Source of the DNA: an uncultured Duncaniella sp.
Lineage (GTDB): Bacteria; Bacteroidota; Bacteroidia; Bacteroidales; Muribaculaceae
Direction of reading: 5' to 3'
Length of the DNA stretch: 26,089 bases
NCBI GenBank assembly: GCA_910587165.1
Contig: CAJUKP010000028.1
Location: 1-26,089 of the forward strand
Shown here: positions 1 to 8,599 of the stretch, piece after piece
How positions within the stretch are numbered: the stretch's first letter is position 1
How the letters are laid out: each line of letters starts with the position of its first letter
Notes under the pieces: model-generated
Databases searched by the model: none
Told to the model about the DNA's origin: nothing
What the model saw: the letters and a program-made list of their open reading frames with translations, nothing else
Position numbers and translations under genes: made by a program

Positions 1-4
1 AGTT

Positions 5-1189
5 ATGGCTAAAGAGAAATTCGAAAGAACCAAACCGCATGTAAACATCGGTACCATCGGCCACGTTGACCACGGTAAGACTACTCTTACCGCTGCAATC
101 ACCACCGTGCTTGCAAAGAACGGTCTCTCCGAGGTTAAGTCATTCGACCAGATTGACAACGCACCCGAGGAGAAGGAGCGTGGTATCACCATCAACACTT
201 CACACGTAGAATACGAGACCGCCAACCGTCACTATGCACACGTTGACTGCCCCGGACACGCTGACTACGTGAAGAACATGGTTACCGGTGCTGCTCAGAT
301 GGACGGTGCTATCATCGTAGTTGCCGCAACTGACGGTCCCATGCCCCAGACCCGCGAGCACATCCTTCTCGCCCGCCAGGTGAACGTTCCCCGTCTCGTC
401 GTATTCCTCAACAAGTGCGACATGGTAGACGACGAGGAGATGTTCGACCTCGTTGAGATGGAAATGCGTGACCTTCTTTCGACTTACGAATATGACGGTG
501 ATGAGACCCCCATCATCCGCGGTTCAGCTCTCGGCGCCCTCAACGGCGAGCCCGAGTGGGAAGCCAAAGTTATGGAGCTCATGGATGCTGTCGACAACTG
601 GATCCCCCTGCCTCCCCGAGACATCGACAAACCCTTCCTTATGCCTGTCGAGGACGTGTTCTCAATCACCGGTCGTGGTACTGTTGCCACCGGTCGTATC
701 GAGACTGGTATCGTGAAGGTTGGCGACGAGGTTCAGATCATGGGCCTTGGTGCAGACATGAAGTCGGTTGTTACCGGCGTCGAGATGTTCCGCAAGCTTC
801 TTGATCAGGGCGAGGCTGGTGACAACGTAGGTCTCCTTCTCCGCGGTATCGACAAGAAGGACATCAAGCGTGGTATGGTTATCTGCCATCCCGGTGTCGT
901 TAAGCCCCACAGCAAGTTCAAAGCTTCTGTCTACATCCTCAAGAAAGAGGAAGGTGGCCGTCACACTCCTTTCCACAACCACTATCGTCCCCAGTTCTAC
1001 ATCCGTACACTTGACGTTACCGGTGAGATCACTCTCCCCGAAGGTGTAGAGATGGTAATGCCCGGTGACCACGTTGAGATCAACGTTGAGCTCATCAACC
1101 CGGTAGCTTGCGACGCAGGTCTTCGCTTCGCTATCCGTGAGGGCGGCCGCACAGTTGGTTCAGGTCAGATCACCGAGATCCTCGACTAA
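5..1189 (+). CDS. tuf: Elongation factor Tu
   Basis: This is the GTPase that carries aminoacyl-tRNA to the ribosomal A site in the cytoplasm. The protein is 394 residues, the usual bacterial length, and appears complete. The GTP-binding motifs are all visible: P-loop GHVDHGKT at residues 19–26, RGIT of switch I at 59–62, DCPGH at 81–85 and NKCD at 136–139. Domains 2 and 3 follow and end in the typical ..GSGQITEILD tail. The ATG at position 5 leaves only four upstream bases in the window, so its leader and promoter are outside view. It heads the tuf–tRNA-Trp–secE–nusG–rpl–rpo cluster, an arrangement well known in Bacteroidota. The family assignment is certain. Confidence 0.99.
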   Translation: MAKEKFERTKPHVNIGTIGHVDHGKTTLTAAITTVLAKNGLSEVKSFDQIDNAPEEKERGITINTSHVEYETANRHYAHVDCPGHADYVKNMVTGAAQMDGAIIVVAATDGPMPQTREHILLARQVNVPRLVVFLNKCDMVDDEEMFDLVEMEMRDLLSTYEYDGDETPIIRGSALGALNGEPEWEAKVMELMDAVDNWIPLPPRDIDKPFLMPVEDVFSITGRGTVATGRIETGIVKVGDEVQIMGLGADMKSVVTGVEMFRKLLDQGEAGDNVGLLLRGIDKKDIKRGMVICHPGVVKPHSKFKASVYILKKEEGGRHTPFHNHYRPQFYIRTLDVTGEITLPEGVEMVMPGDHVEINVELINPVACDAGLRFAIREGGRTVGSGQITEILD

Positions 1190-1243
1190 TCCAATCAAGC
1201 AATCCCTGAATCCTCTCCGGAGGATCAAGAGATAAAGCCACAG

Positions 1244-1303
1244 AAATCCGGCTCCGGATCATCAGGAGCAAAACTTCGGAACACTCCGGAGCCGGTTTCT
1301 AAA
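1244..1303 (+). terminator. Hairpin after tuf, possible terminator or processing site
   Basis: An 11-base perfect inverted repeat (CCGGCTCCGGA at 1248–1258, complement at 1285–1295) lies between tuf and tRNA-Trp, and the stem is followed by TTTCT. A smaller hairpin, CCTCTCCGGAGG, sits upstream near 1212–1223. The loop is long (26 bases) and the T-run is short, so it may be a partial terminator or a structure involved in releasing the tRNA rather than a full stop. Confidence 0.45.
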
Positions 1304-1305
1304 AT

Positions 1306-1378
1306 ACGGGAATAGCTCAGTCGGTAGAGCACTGGTCTCCAAAACCAGGTGTCGGGAGTTCGAGCCTCTCTTCCCGTG
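1306..1378 (+). tRNA. tRNA-Trp (anticodon CCA)
   Basis: The cloverleaf folds fully: acceptor ACGGGAA pairs with TTCCCGT at 1371–1377, with discriminator G at 1378. The D-arm is GCTC/GAGC, the anticodon stem CTGGT/ACCAG has loop CTCCAAA, giving anticodon CCA at 1339–1341, and the T-arm GGGAG/CTCTC has loop TTCGAGC. The 3' CCA is not encoded (the sequence continues CTAAA), so it must be added after transcription. It lies between tuf and secE, 16 bases before secE, and is presumably cut out of the operon transcript. Confidence 0.97.
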
Positions 1379-1394
1379 CTAAAAACAGACGCAA

Positions 1395-1595
1395 ATGAGT
1401 AAACTTAAACTACTTACAGATATTGAGGAGTCTTATACCGAACTTCGATATAAGACTTCTTGGCCTACAAGGACCCAGCTGGTCAAAAGCGCGGTGATCG
1501 TGCTGATCGCTTCCATCATCATAGCAGCGATTATCTTCGTGATGGACCAGGTGGTCGACACCCTTATGCACTTTATCTACTCTCTCGGACAGTAA
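1395..1595 (+). CDS. secE: Preprotein translocase subunit SecE
   Basis: SecE is the small essential subunit that clamps SecY in the inner-membrane protein channel. The 66-residue product is the short, single-membrane-span form common outside the gammaproteobacteria. The conserved cytoplasmic amphipathic segment with the TELRYKTSWPTR motif is at residues 15–26, followed by one hydrophobic helix at about 32–52. Position between tRNA-Trp and nusG is the standard one and supports the call for such a short gene. The gap to nusG is 27 bases and A-rich, which suggests cotranscription. Confidence 0.95.
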   Translation: MSKLKLLTDIEESYTELRYKTSWPTRTQLVKSAVIVLIASIIIAAIIFVMDQVVDTLMHFIYSLGQ

Positions 1596-1622
1596 TCACC
1601 CTCTGAAGGAAGAAAAAAATCA

Positions 1623-2174
1623 ATGGCTGAAGAATTGAAGAAAGCCTGGTATGTGCTCCGCGCAATCTCAGGCAAGGAAGCTAAGGTCAAGGAAGTACTC
1701 GACGGAGCGATCCGCAACACCGGCCTCGGCGATTACGTCTTTCAAGTATTGATTCCCACCGAAAAGGTGATGAGCGTCAAGAACGGCAAGAAGGTGGTGA
1801 AGGAGAAAAACCTTTACTCCGGATATGTCTTTGTGGAGTGCATACTCACGGGCGAGGTTCTCTACGAACTCCGCAACACAACCAACGTGATAGACTTTCT
1901 GCGCGGACGTGGCAAGGATGCTGCGCCCGAGTCACTGCGTGAGAGCGAGGTGCGCCGAATGCTCGGTGCAGCCGACGATCTCGCCGAGACTGCCGAGGAT
2001 GGCAACGACTACATGGTAGGCGAGTCAGTCAAGGTCACAGCAGGTCCTTTCACCGGATTCTCCGGTGTCATCGAGGAAGTGAACCGCGAGAAGAGGAAAC
2101 TCAAGGTGATGGTCAAGATCTTCGGGCGCAAACAGCCCCTGGAACTCGAGAACTCACAGGTAGAGCGTGAATAA
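1623..2174 (+). CDS. nusG: Transcription termination/antitermination factor NusG
   Basis: NusG binds the RNA polymerase clamp helices and links elongation to Rho or to the leading ribosome. The 183-residue protein starts with an NGN domain (WYVLRAISGKEAKVKE from residue 9) and ends in a KOW domain beginning near ESVKVTAGPFTGFSG. The linker between them is acidic (DDLAETAEDGND). Length is normal. The ATG at 1623 follows an A-rich stretch, as is usual in this phylum. It is downstream of secE and upstream of the rpl genes, whose transcripts its product helps elongate. The specialised UpxY-type NusG paralogues of Bacteroides are an alternative, but location and sequence favour the housekeeping copy. 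Confidence 0.97.
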   Translation: MAEELKKAWYVLRAISGKEAKVKEVLDGAIRNTGLGDYVFQVLIPTEKVMSVKNGKKVVKEKNLYSGYVFVECILTGEVLYELRNTTNVIDFLRGRGKDAAPESLRESEVRRMLGAADDLAETAEDGNDYMVGESVKVTAGPFTGFSGVIEEVNREKRKLKVMVKIFGRKQPLELENSQVERE

Positions 2175-2183
2175 TCATCGCGC

Positions 2184-2294
2184 GGATGCCCCCGGCGTGA
2201 CCGGAAGCATCCACGGGAGATGTTGCAGAGAAGGCCGGCGGCACTGAGGTCGGTTACGAGACCGAGGTCTCACAGGCACGTTCGCGACAACATC
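2184..2294 (+). promoter_or_regulatory. Structured leader of rplK, candidate ribosomal-protein autoregulatory element
   Basis: The 158-base gap before rplK is rich in helices. GGATGC (2184–2189) pairs with GCATCC (2207–2212), enclosing CCGG/CCGG around a CGTGA loop. Further on GATGTTG (2219–2225) pairs with CAACATC (2288–2294) and encloses an inner hairpin with TGAG/CTCA and TCGGT/ACCGA steps. In many bacteria L1 binds the leader of the rplK–rplA message and represses both genes; a role of that kind is inferred from position and folding only. The 3' part (2295–2332) is A/T-rich and unstructured, suited to ribosome loading. Confidence 0.45.
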
Positions 2295-2332
2295 GTTTTA
2301 ACCGAATCATTAACAAAAAATTTAGATTTATC

Positions 2333-2776
2333 ATGGCTAAAGAAATTGCTGGACAGATCAAATTGCAAATCAAGGGAGGCGCAGCCAATCCCTCCCCTCC
2401 AGTAGGTCCTGCTCTCGGTTCGAAGGGCATCAACATCATGGAGTTTTGCAAGCAATTCAACGCCCGCACCCAGGACAAGGCCGGCAAAGTTCTCCCTGTT
2501 GTAATCACCTATTACACCGACAAGAGCTTTGACTTCATTGTCAAGACCCCTCCCGTAGCAATCCAGCTCCTTGAGACTGCTAAGATCAAATCCGGCTCCG
2601 CACAGCCCAACCGCAAGAAGGTGGCCGAGATCACTTGGGATCAGGTAAAGGCAATTGCCGAGGACAAAATGCCCGATTTGAACTGTTTCAACGTAGCATC
2701 GGCTATGCGTATGGTAGCCGGTACAGCCAGAAGCATGGGTATCACCGTTAAAGGAACATTCCCCGAAAACATTTAA
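2333..2776 (+). CDS. rplK: 50S ribosomal protein L11
   Basis: L11 binds 23S rRNA at the GTPase-associated centre and, with L10 and L7/L12, forms the stalk base that contacts translation factors. The 147-residue protein has the N-terminal signature AGQIKLQIKGGAANPSPPVG (residues 5–24) and a C-terminal rRNA-binding domain with NCFNVASAMRMVAGTARSMG. Length is normal, and the Lys- and Pro-rich N-terminus is intact. Only 12 bases separate it from rplA, so the two are almost certainly translated from one message, as in other bacteria. Confidence 0.98.
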   Translation: MAKEIAGQIKLQIKGGAANPSPPVGPALGSKGINIMEFCKQFNARTQDKAGKVLPVVITYYTDKSFDFIVKTPPVAIQLLETAKIKSGSAQPNRKKVAEITWDQVKAIAEDKMPDLNCFNVASAMRMVAGTARSMGITVKGTFPENI

Positions 2777-2788
2777 TCTTCTATTGAA

Positions 2789-3484
2789 ATGAGTAAACTG
2801 ACCAAAAATCAAAAGATTGCCCAGGAGAAGGTTGAAGCCGGGAAAGTGTACACTCTTGCCGAGGCAGTCGACCTCGTGAAGGAGATCACCTTCACAAAGT
2901 TTGACGCATCGCTCGACGTGGATGTTCGTCTTGGCGTAGATCCCCGTAAGGCTAACCAGATGGTACGTGGCGTCGTTACCCTTCCCAACGGTACAGGTAA
3001 GCAGGTGCGCGTGCTCGTTCTCTGCAACTCGGACGCCGAGGCTGCCGCAAAGGCTGCCGGCGCTGACTATGTAGGCCTTGACGAATATATCGACAAGATC
3101 AAAGGTGGCTGGACCGACGTTGACGTCATCATCACCCAGCCCGCCATCATGGGTAAGATCGGTGCCCTCGGCCGTGTACTCGGTCCCCGCGGCCTCATGC
3201 CTAACCCCAAGAGCGGTACTGTTACCGTCGACGTGGCAAAGGCTGTCGAGGAAGTGAAGAAGGGTAAGATCGACTTCAAGGTGGACAAGAACGGTATCGT
3301 TCACTCTTCAGTGGGCAAGGTCTCCTTCGAGCCCAAAGCCGCTGCCGAGAACGTGCGCGAGTTTATCAACACTCTGATCAAACTCAAGCCCGCCACCGCC
3401 AAGGGTACCTATATCAAGAGCATTTATCTTTCGAGCACCATGAGTCCGGGCATCAAGATTGACCCCAGGTCGATTGATGAGTAA
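2789..3484 (+). CDS. rplA: 50S ribosomal protein L1
   Basis: L1 forms the mobile L1 stalk of the large subunit, helping deacylated tRNA leave the E site, and is a known translational repressor of its own operon in several bacteria. The protein is 231 residues, matching the family. The characteristic segments are visible: KFDASLDVDVRLGVDPRKAN near residue 32, the L1 signature around GKIGALGRVLGPRGLMPNPK at about 121–140, and the closing TKGTYIKSIYLSSTMSPGIK-like tail. It follows rplK by 12 bases and precedes rplJ by 26. The rplK leader upstream is the natural place for its possible autogenous control. Confidence 0.98.
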   Translation: MSKLTKNQKIAQEKVEAGKVYTLAEAVDLVKEITFTKFDASLDVDVRLGVDPRKANQMVRGVVTLPNGTGKQVRVLVLCNSDAEAAAKAAGADYVGLDEYIDKIKGGWTDVDVIITQPAIMGKIGALGRVLGPRGLMPNPKSGTVTVDVAKAVEEVKKGKIDFKVDKNGIVHSSVGKVSFEPKAAAENVREFINTLIKLKPATAKGTYIKSIYLSSTMSPGIKIDPRSIDE

Positions 3485-3510
3485 TCCACTTCTAACGCTG
3501 ACTGAACAAA

Positions 3511-4041
3511 ATGAAAAAGGAAGATAAAATCATAGCAATCCAGAATATCGCCAAGACCATCAGCGAGTACAGCTGCTTCTATCTCGTGGAGACCGCCGGT
3601 CTCAACGCTGAGAAGACCACAGCTCTCCGCCGTGCCTGCAACAAGGCCGACATCAAGCTCATGGTCGTGAAGAACAAGCTTCTCCACAAGGCTCTCGAAG
3701 GCCTCGAAGGCGACTATTCTGAGCTCTACGACGTGCTCCACGGCTCAACCTCACTGATGCTCTCCAACGTGGGCAACGCCCCCGCCAAGCTCATCAAGGA
3801 GTGTCTGAAGGCCGAGAAGGACGCCACACTCCCCCGTTTCAAGGCCGCATACGTGGAAGAGACCGTTTATGTCGGTGCCGACCAGCTCTCGACCCTCGAG
3901 GCTATCAAGAGCAAGAACGAGCTCATCGCCGATGTCATCGCTCTTCTCCAGTCGCCCGCCAAGAATGTTGTTTCCGCCCTCACAAGCGGTGGCACCAAGC
4001 TCCACGGCATCCTTGAGACTCTCTCGAAGAAGGAAGACTGA
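3511..4041 (+). CDS. rplJ: 50S ribosomal protein L10
   Basis: L10 is the stalk base protein that anchors L7/L12 dimers to the ribosome through its C-terminal helix. The product is 176 residues. The N-terminal globular domain contains YLVETAGLNAEKTTALRRAC and the VVKNKLLHKAL stretch that contacts rRNA, and the C-terminal helix (about 150–176) is where L7/L12 binds. The gap to rplA is only 26 bases, so the classical long L10 leader (present before rplJ in many bacteria) has no room here; control may instead come from upstream. An 80-base gap follows before rplL. Confidence 0.97.
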   Translation: MKKEDKIIAIQNIAKTISEYSCFYLVETAGLNAEKTTALRRACNKADIKLMVVKNKLLHKALEGLEGDYSELYDVLHGSTSLMLSNVGNAPAKLIKECLKAEKDATLPRFKAAYVEETVYVGADQLSTLEAIKSKNELIADVIALLQSPAKNVVSALTSGGTKLHGILETLSKKED

Positions 4042-4121
4042 TAAACACCGTCGTCCGATTCGAATAAAAACTTCTATCATCACAACCCCAATCACAAAAA
4101 CAACAAAAAAACTATAAAATC

Positions 4122-4496
4122 ATGGCAGATCTTAAAGCTTTTGCAGAACAACTCGTTAACCTCACCGTGAAGGAAGTCAACGAACTCGCTCAGATCCTCA
4201 AGGAGGAGTATGGCATCGAACCCGCCGCCGCAGCTGTTGCTGTTGCTGCCGGTCCCGCCGCTGGTGCTCCCGCTGAGGAGGAGAAGACCTCTTTCGACGT
4301 AGTCCTCAAGGCTGCAGGTGCTTCCAAGCTCGCAGTCGTTAAGCTCGTGAAGGAGCTCACCGGTCTCGGCCTCAAGGAGGCTAAGGAGATGGTTGACGGC
4401 GCTCCCTCAGTCATCAAGGAAGGCATGGCCAAGGCTGACGCCGAGGGTCTCAAGAAGCAGCTCGAAGAGGCTGGTGCCGAGGTTGAGCTCAAATAA
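4122..4496 (+). CDS. rplL: 50S ribosomal protein L7/L12
   Basis: L7/L12 is the multicopy acidic stalk protein that recruits EF-Tu and EF-G and stimulates GTP hydrolysis. The 124-residue product shows the three expected parts: an N-terminal dimerisation domain (1–33), an Ala/Pro/Gly-rich hinge (about 34–52, EPAAAAVAVAAGPAAGAPAE) and the factor-binding C-terminal domain with the KTSFDVVL and LTGLGLKEAKEMVDGAP motifs. The 80-base leader is strikingly A/C-rich and G-poor, ending AAAACTATAAAATC before ATG, as expected for very efficient translation in this phylum. A strong hairpin follows the gene, consistent with its need for excess synthesis over rpoB. Confidence 0.99.
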   Translation: MADLKAFAEQLVNLTVKEVNELAQILKEEYGIEPAAAAVAVAAGPAAGAPAEEEKTSFDVVLKAAGASKLAVVKLVKELTGLGLKEAKEMVDGAPSVIKEGMAKADAEGLKKQLEEAGAEVELK

Positions 4497-4525
4497 GAGT
4501 TTTCTCTGCTACGCTTAGCTATAAC

Positions 4526-4562
4526 GGGTTAAGACATCCCCCGGGATGTCTTAACCCCTTTG
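4526..4562 (+). terminator. Attenuator-like hairpin between rplL and rpoB
   Basis: GGGTTAAGACATCCC (4526–4540) is followed almost directly by its exact complement at 4543–4557, then CTTTG. The stem is 13–15 pairs. There is no long T-run, so termination is probably partial. A partial stop at this point is known from E. coli, where it lets L7/L12 be made in excess over RNA polymerase; that role is inferred here from place and structure. The remaining gap to rpoB (4563–4717) is A/T-rich and then strongly pyrimidine-rich, with a small AGCCGG/CCGGCT hairpin at 4645–4668. I see no convincing promoter in it. Confidence 0.65.
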
Positions 4563-4717
4563 CGTTAAAATAGCTCCCGAAGATTAAAAAATCATAAATA
4601 ATTATATTTATCAATAAATCTTCACCCCCTTTCTCCACATTTTCAGCCGGTTTCACCTCATTCCGGCTTCTGCCTTCTCCTCCCAGCTACAAAAATCTCC
4701 AGATAATTCACCAATAG

Positions 4718-7700
4718 ATGTCAGACACCAACACCATCAAGCCCCGCGTAAACTTCGCGACGGTTAAGAATCCCCTCCCCTATCCTGACTTCCTCGAGGT
4801 GCAGCTCAAATCCTTCCAGGATTTTCTCCAGCTCGACACCCCGCCCGAAAAGCGAAAGAACGAGGGCCTTTTCAAAGTGTTTGCCGAGAACTTCCCCATC
4901 GCCGACACCCGAAACAATTTCGTACTTGAGTTCCTCGACTACTACATCGACCCCCCGCGCTACACGATCGACGAATGTCTCGAGCGCGGCCTCACCTACA
5001 GTGTCCCCCTCAAGGCCAAGCTGAAACTCTATTGCACCGATCCCGACCACGAGGATTTCGACACCGTGATCCAGGACGTATATCTCGGCCCCATCCCCTA
5101 CATGACCGACAAGGGAACGTTTGTCATCAACGGAGCCGAGCGCGTGGTCGTGTCACAGCTCCACCGTTCGCCCGGTGTGTTCTTCGGACAGAGCACCCAC
5201 GCCAACGGCACCAAACTCTACAGCGCCCGAATCATTCCGTTCCGCGGCAGCTGGATCGAGTTTGCCACTGACATCAACAACGTGATGTATGCCTACATCG
5301 ACCGTAAGAAGAAACTCCCCGTCACAACTCTGCTCCGTGCCATCGGCCTCGAGAGCGACAAGGACATCATCGAGATCTTCGGACTGGCCGAGGAGATTAA
5401 GGTCAACCGCACAAACCTCAAGAAAGCTGTGGGCCGCAAACTCGCCGCACGTGTGCTCCGCACATGGGCCGAGGACTTCGTCGACGAAGATACCGGCGAG
5501 GTTGTATCCATCGAGCGTAACGATGTGATACTCGACCGCGAGACAGTGATCGAAGAGGAAAACATCGAAGAAATTCTCAACTCGGGCGTGCAGACAATCC
5601 TCCTCCACAAAGAGGACGTCAACACTTCCGACTACTCCATCATATTCAACACTCTCCAGAAGGATACCTCCAACTCCGAGAAGGAGGCCATCCAGTACAT
5701 CTACCGACAGCTCCGCAACGCCGAGCCGCCGGACGATGCGTCGGCCCGCGAGGTGATCACCAACCTCTTCTTCTCCGAGAAACGTTATGACCTGGGCGAG
5801 GTCGGCCGCTACCGCATCAACAAGAAGCTCGGTCTCACTACACCCATGGAGGTGAAGGTGCTCACCAAGGAAGACATCATCGCCATCATCAAATACCTCA
5901 TCGAGCTCATCAACTCGAAGACCGATGTCGACGATATCGACCACCTCAGCAACCGTCGTGTCCGCACCGTAGGCGAGCAGCTCTACAATCAGTTCGGCGT
6001 GGGTCTCGCACGTATGTCGCGCACCATCCGCGAACGCATGAACGTCCGCGACAACGAGGTGTTCACCCCCATCGACCTCATCAACGCCAAGACCATCTCG
6101 AGCGTCATCAACTCATTCTTCGGCACCAACGCCCTCTCGCAGTTCATGGACCAGACCAACCCTCTGGCCGAGATCACCCACAAGCGCCGTATGTCGGCCC
6201 TTGGCCCCGGCGGTCTGTCGCGCGAGCGCGCCGGATTCGAGGTGCGAGACGTGCACTACACCCACTACGGACGTCTCTGCCCCATCGAGACCCCTGAAGG
6301 ACCTAACATCGGTCTGATCTCATCGCTCTGCGTATATGCCAAGATCAACGATCTCGGATTCATCGAGACCCCCTACCGCGAGGTCAAGGACGGAGTGGTC
6401 AACCTCAAGAACGACGAGGTGGTCTACCTCACCGCCGAGATCGAGGAGGGCAAGGTGATAGCCCAGGGCAACGCCCCCGTCAAGGATGACGGCGAGTTCA
6501 TCAACGACCGCGTCAAGGCCCGCCTGGATGCCGACTTCCCCATCGTCGCACCCTCCGAGGTAGAGCTCATGGACGTATCGCCCACACAGATCGCCTCTAT
6601 CGCCGCATCGCTCATCCCCTTCCTTGAGCATGACGACGCCAACCGCGCCCTCATGGGATCCAACATGATGCGCCAGGCAGTGCCCCTGCTCCGCAGCGAG
6701 AGCCCCATCGTCGGCACAGGCATCGAGGGACAGCTTATCCGCGACTCACGCACCCAGATCATGGCCGAGGGAGAAGGTGTCATCGAGTTTGTCGACGCCA
6801 CAGTCATCCGCATCCGCTATGACCGCACCGACGACGAGGAATTCGTATCGTTCGAGGACAGCGTGAAGGAATACCGTCTGCCCAAGTTCCGCAAGACAAA
6901 CCAGAGCACCACCATCGACCTGCGCCCCATCTGCAACAAGGGCCAGCGCGTCAAGAAGGGCGATATCCTCTCCGAAGGCTACTCCACCGAGAAGGGCGAG
7001 CTCGCTCTGGGCCGCAACCTCAAGGTGGCCTTCATGCCCTGGAAGGGATATAACTATGAGGACGCCATCGTGCTCAACGAGCGCATGGTGCGCGAGGATA
7101 TCCTCACCTCCGTCCACGTAGACGAATACACCCTCGAGGTCCGCGAGACAAAACGAGGCATGGAGGAGCTCACATCCGACATCCCCAACGTCAGCGAAGA
7201 CGCCACCAAGGATCTCGACGAGCGCGGCATCGTCCGTGTCGGCGCACATATCGAGCCCGGCGACATCATGATCGGTAAGATCACCCCCAAAGGCGAGAGC
7301 GATCCTACCCCCGAGGAGAAGCTGCTCCGTGCCATCTTCGGCGACAAGGCCGGCGATGTGAAGGACGCATCTCTCAAAGCCACTCCCTCGCTCAAGGGCG
7401 TCGTGATCGGCACACACCTCTTCCAGAAAGCCGAGAAGAAGAAGACCAAGAAGGCCATGAGCGCCGTACTTCCCAAGCTCGACGAGGAATACGAGGAGCG
7501 TCTCAACTCCCTCAAGGATCTGCTCGTATCCAAGCTCATGATCCTCACCGAAGGCAAGACATCCCAGGGTGTCAAGGACTTCCTCGGAAGCGACATCATC
7601 CCCAAGGGAGCCCGCTTCACCGCCGGAACCCTCAAGGAGATCGACTACGACACCATCAACCTCTCCAAGTGGACAGCCGATGCCCACAAGAACGACATGA

Positions 7701-8533
7701 TCCGTGCCACCATCGTCAACTACCTGCGCAAGAGCAAGGAGATCGACGCCGAGCTCCGCCGCAAGAAGTTCGACATCTCCATAGGCGACGAGCTCCCCTC
7801 AGGCATCATGAAACTCGCCAAGGTCTACATTGCCAAGAAGCGTAAGATCTCCGTGGGCGACAAGATGGCAGGACGTCACGGCAACAAGGGTATCGTGTCG
7901 CGCATCGTGCGCCAGGAGGATATGCCTTTCCTCGCCGACGGAACCCCCGTCGACATCTGCCTCAACCCTCTGGGTGTGCCCTCGCGTATGAACCTCGGAC
8001 AGATCTTCGAGACAGTGCTCGGATGGGCCGGCCGTGAGCTAGGCGAGAAATTCGCAACCCCCATCTTCGACGGCGCCACACTCGAGAACCTCAACGAGTG
8101 GACCGACAAGGCCGGTCTGCCCCGCTATGGCAAGACCTACCTCTATGACGGAGGCACCGGCGAACGCTTCGACCAGCCCGCCACCGTGGGCGTGATCTAT
8201 ATGCTCAAACTCGGCCACATGGTCGAGGACAAGATGCACGCACGTTCCATCGGTCCGTACTCGCTCATCACCCAGCAGCCCCTCGGCGGTAAAGCACAGT
8301 TCGGTGGACAGCGTTTCGGTGAGATGGAGGTCTGGGCGCTCGAGGCATTCGGCGCATCCCACATCCTCCAGGAGATCATCACCGTCAAGAGTGACGATGT
8401 CACCGGCCGTTCCAAGACCTACGAGGCCATCGTCAAGGGCGACGCCATGCCACCCGCCGGTATCCCCGAGTCGCTCAACGTGCTCCTCCACGAGCTCCGC
8501 GGCCTCGGTCTCAGCATCAATCTTGAGCCGTAA
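4718..8533 (+). CDS. rpoB: DNA-directed RNA polymerase subunit beta
   Basis: RpoB forms one pincer of RNA polymerase and half of the active centre. The 1271-residue protein has the length typical of Bacteroidota. The rifampicin pocket is readable at residues 473–495 (LSQFMDQTNPLAEITHKRRM...L). The usual resistance positions carry the sensitive residues: Q475, D478, H488, S493 and L495, equivalent to E. coli Q513, D516, H526, S531 and L533. The active-centre block KMAGRHGNKGIVSRI starts at K1049. The C-terminal GGKAQFGGQRFGEMEVWAL segment that contacts the beta-prime subunit is intact. It lies 221 bases after rplL and 66 before rpoC. Nothing is missing. Confidence 0.99.
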   Translation: MSDTNTIKPRVNFATVKNPLPYPDFLEVQLKSFQDFLQLDTPPEKRKNEGLFKVFAENFPIADTRNNFVLEFLDYYIDPPRYTIDECLERGLTYSVPLKAKLKLYCTDPDHEDFDTVIQDVYLGPIPYMTDKGTFVINGAERVVVSQLHRSPGVFFGQSTHANGTKLYSARIIPFRGSWIEFATDINNVMYAYIDRKKKLPVTTLLRAIGLESDKDIIEIFGLAEEIKVNRTNLKKAVGRKLAARVLRTWAEDFVDEDTGEVVSIERNDVILDRETVIEEENIEEILNSGVQTILLHKEDVNTSDYSIIFNTLQKDTSNSEKEAIQYIYRQLRNAEPPDDASAREVITNLFFSEKRYDLGEVGRYRINKKLGLTTPMEVKVLTKEDIIAIIKYLIELINSKTDVDDIDHLSNRRVRTVGEQLYNQFGVGLARMSRTIRERMNVRDNEVFTPIDLINAKTISSVINSFFGTNALSQFMDQTNPLAEITHKRRMSALGPGGLSRERAGFEVRDVHYTHYGRLCPIETPEGPNIGLISSLCVYAKINDLGFIETPYREVKDGVVNLKNDEVVYLTAEIEEGKVIAQGNAPVKDDGEFINDRVKARLDADFPIVAPSEVELMDVSPTQIASIAASLIPFLEHDDANRALMGSNMMRQAVPLLRSESPIVGTGIEGQLIRDSRTQIMAEGEGVIEFVDATVIRIRYDRTDDEEFVSFEDSVKEYRLPKFRKTNQSTTIDLRPICNKGQRVKKGDILSEGYSTEKGELALGRNLKVAFMPWKGYNYEDAIVLNERMVREDILTSVHVDEYTLEVRETKRGMEELTSDIPNVSEDATKDLDERGIVRVGAHIEPGDIMIGKITPKGESDPTPEEKLLRAIFGDKAGDVKDASLKATPSLKGVVIGTHLFQKAEKKKTKKAMSAVLPKLDEEYEERLNSLKDLLVSKLMILTEGKTSQGVKDFLGSDIIPKGARFTAGTLKEIDYDTINLSKWTADAHKNDMIRATIVNYLRKSKEIDAELRRKKFDISIGDELPSGIMKLAKVYIAKKRKISVGDKMAGRHGNKGIVSRIVRQEDMPFLADGTPVDICLNPLGVPSRMNLGQIFETVLGWAGRELGEKFATPIFDGATLENLNEWTDKAGLPRYGKTYLYDGGTGERFDQPATVGVIYMLKLGHMVEDKMHARSIGPYSLITQQPLGGKAQFGGQRFGEMEVWALEAFGASHILQEIITVKSDDVTGRSKTYEAIVKGDAMPPAGIPESLNVLLHELRGLGLSINLEP

Positions 8534-8599
8534 AGTCTCTCTCTCCCCATCTCTCCTCATTCCACTTTTTTCAAAATTGCTTTTAGACAACACCAATAT

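Noticed and set aside
2270..3304. Long minus-strand open frame (344 codons) opposite rplK and rplA
   Set aside because: It is antisense to two certain ribosomal protein genes with strong codon bias; the translation is low-complexity and resembles no family I know.
6746..7687. Minus-strand open frame (313 codons) opposite rpoB, with similar ones opposite rpoC
   Set aside because: The strong preference for C in third position removes stop codons from the opposite strand; these frames are by-products of rpoB/rpoC codon use.
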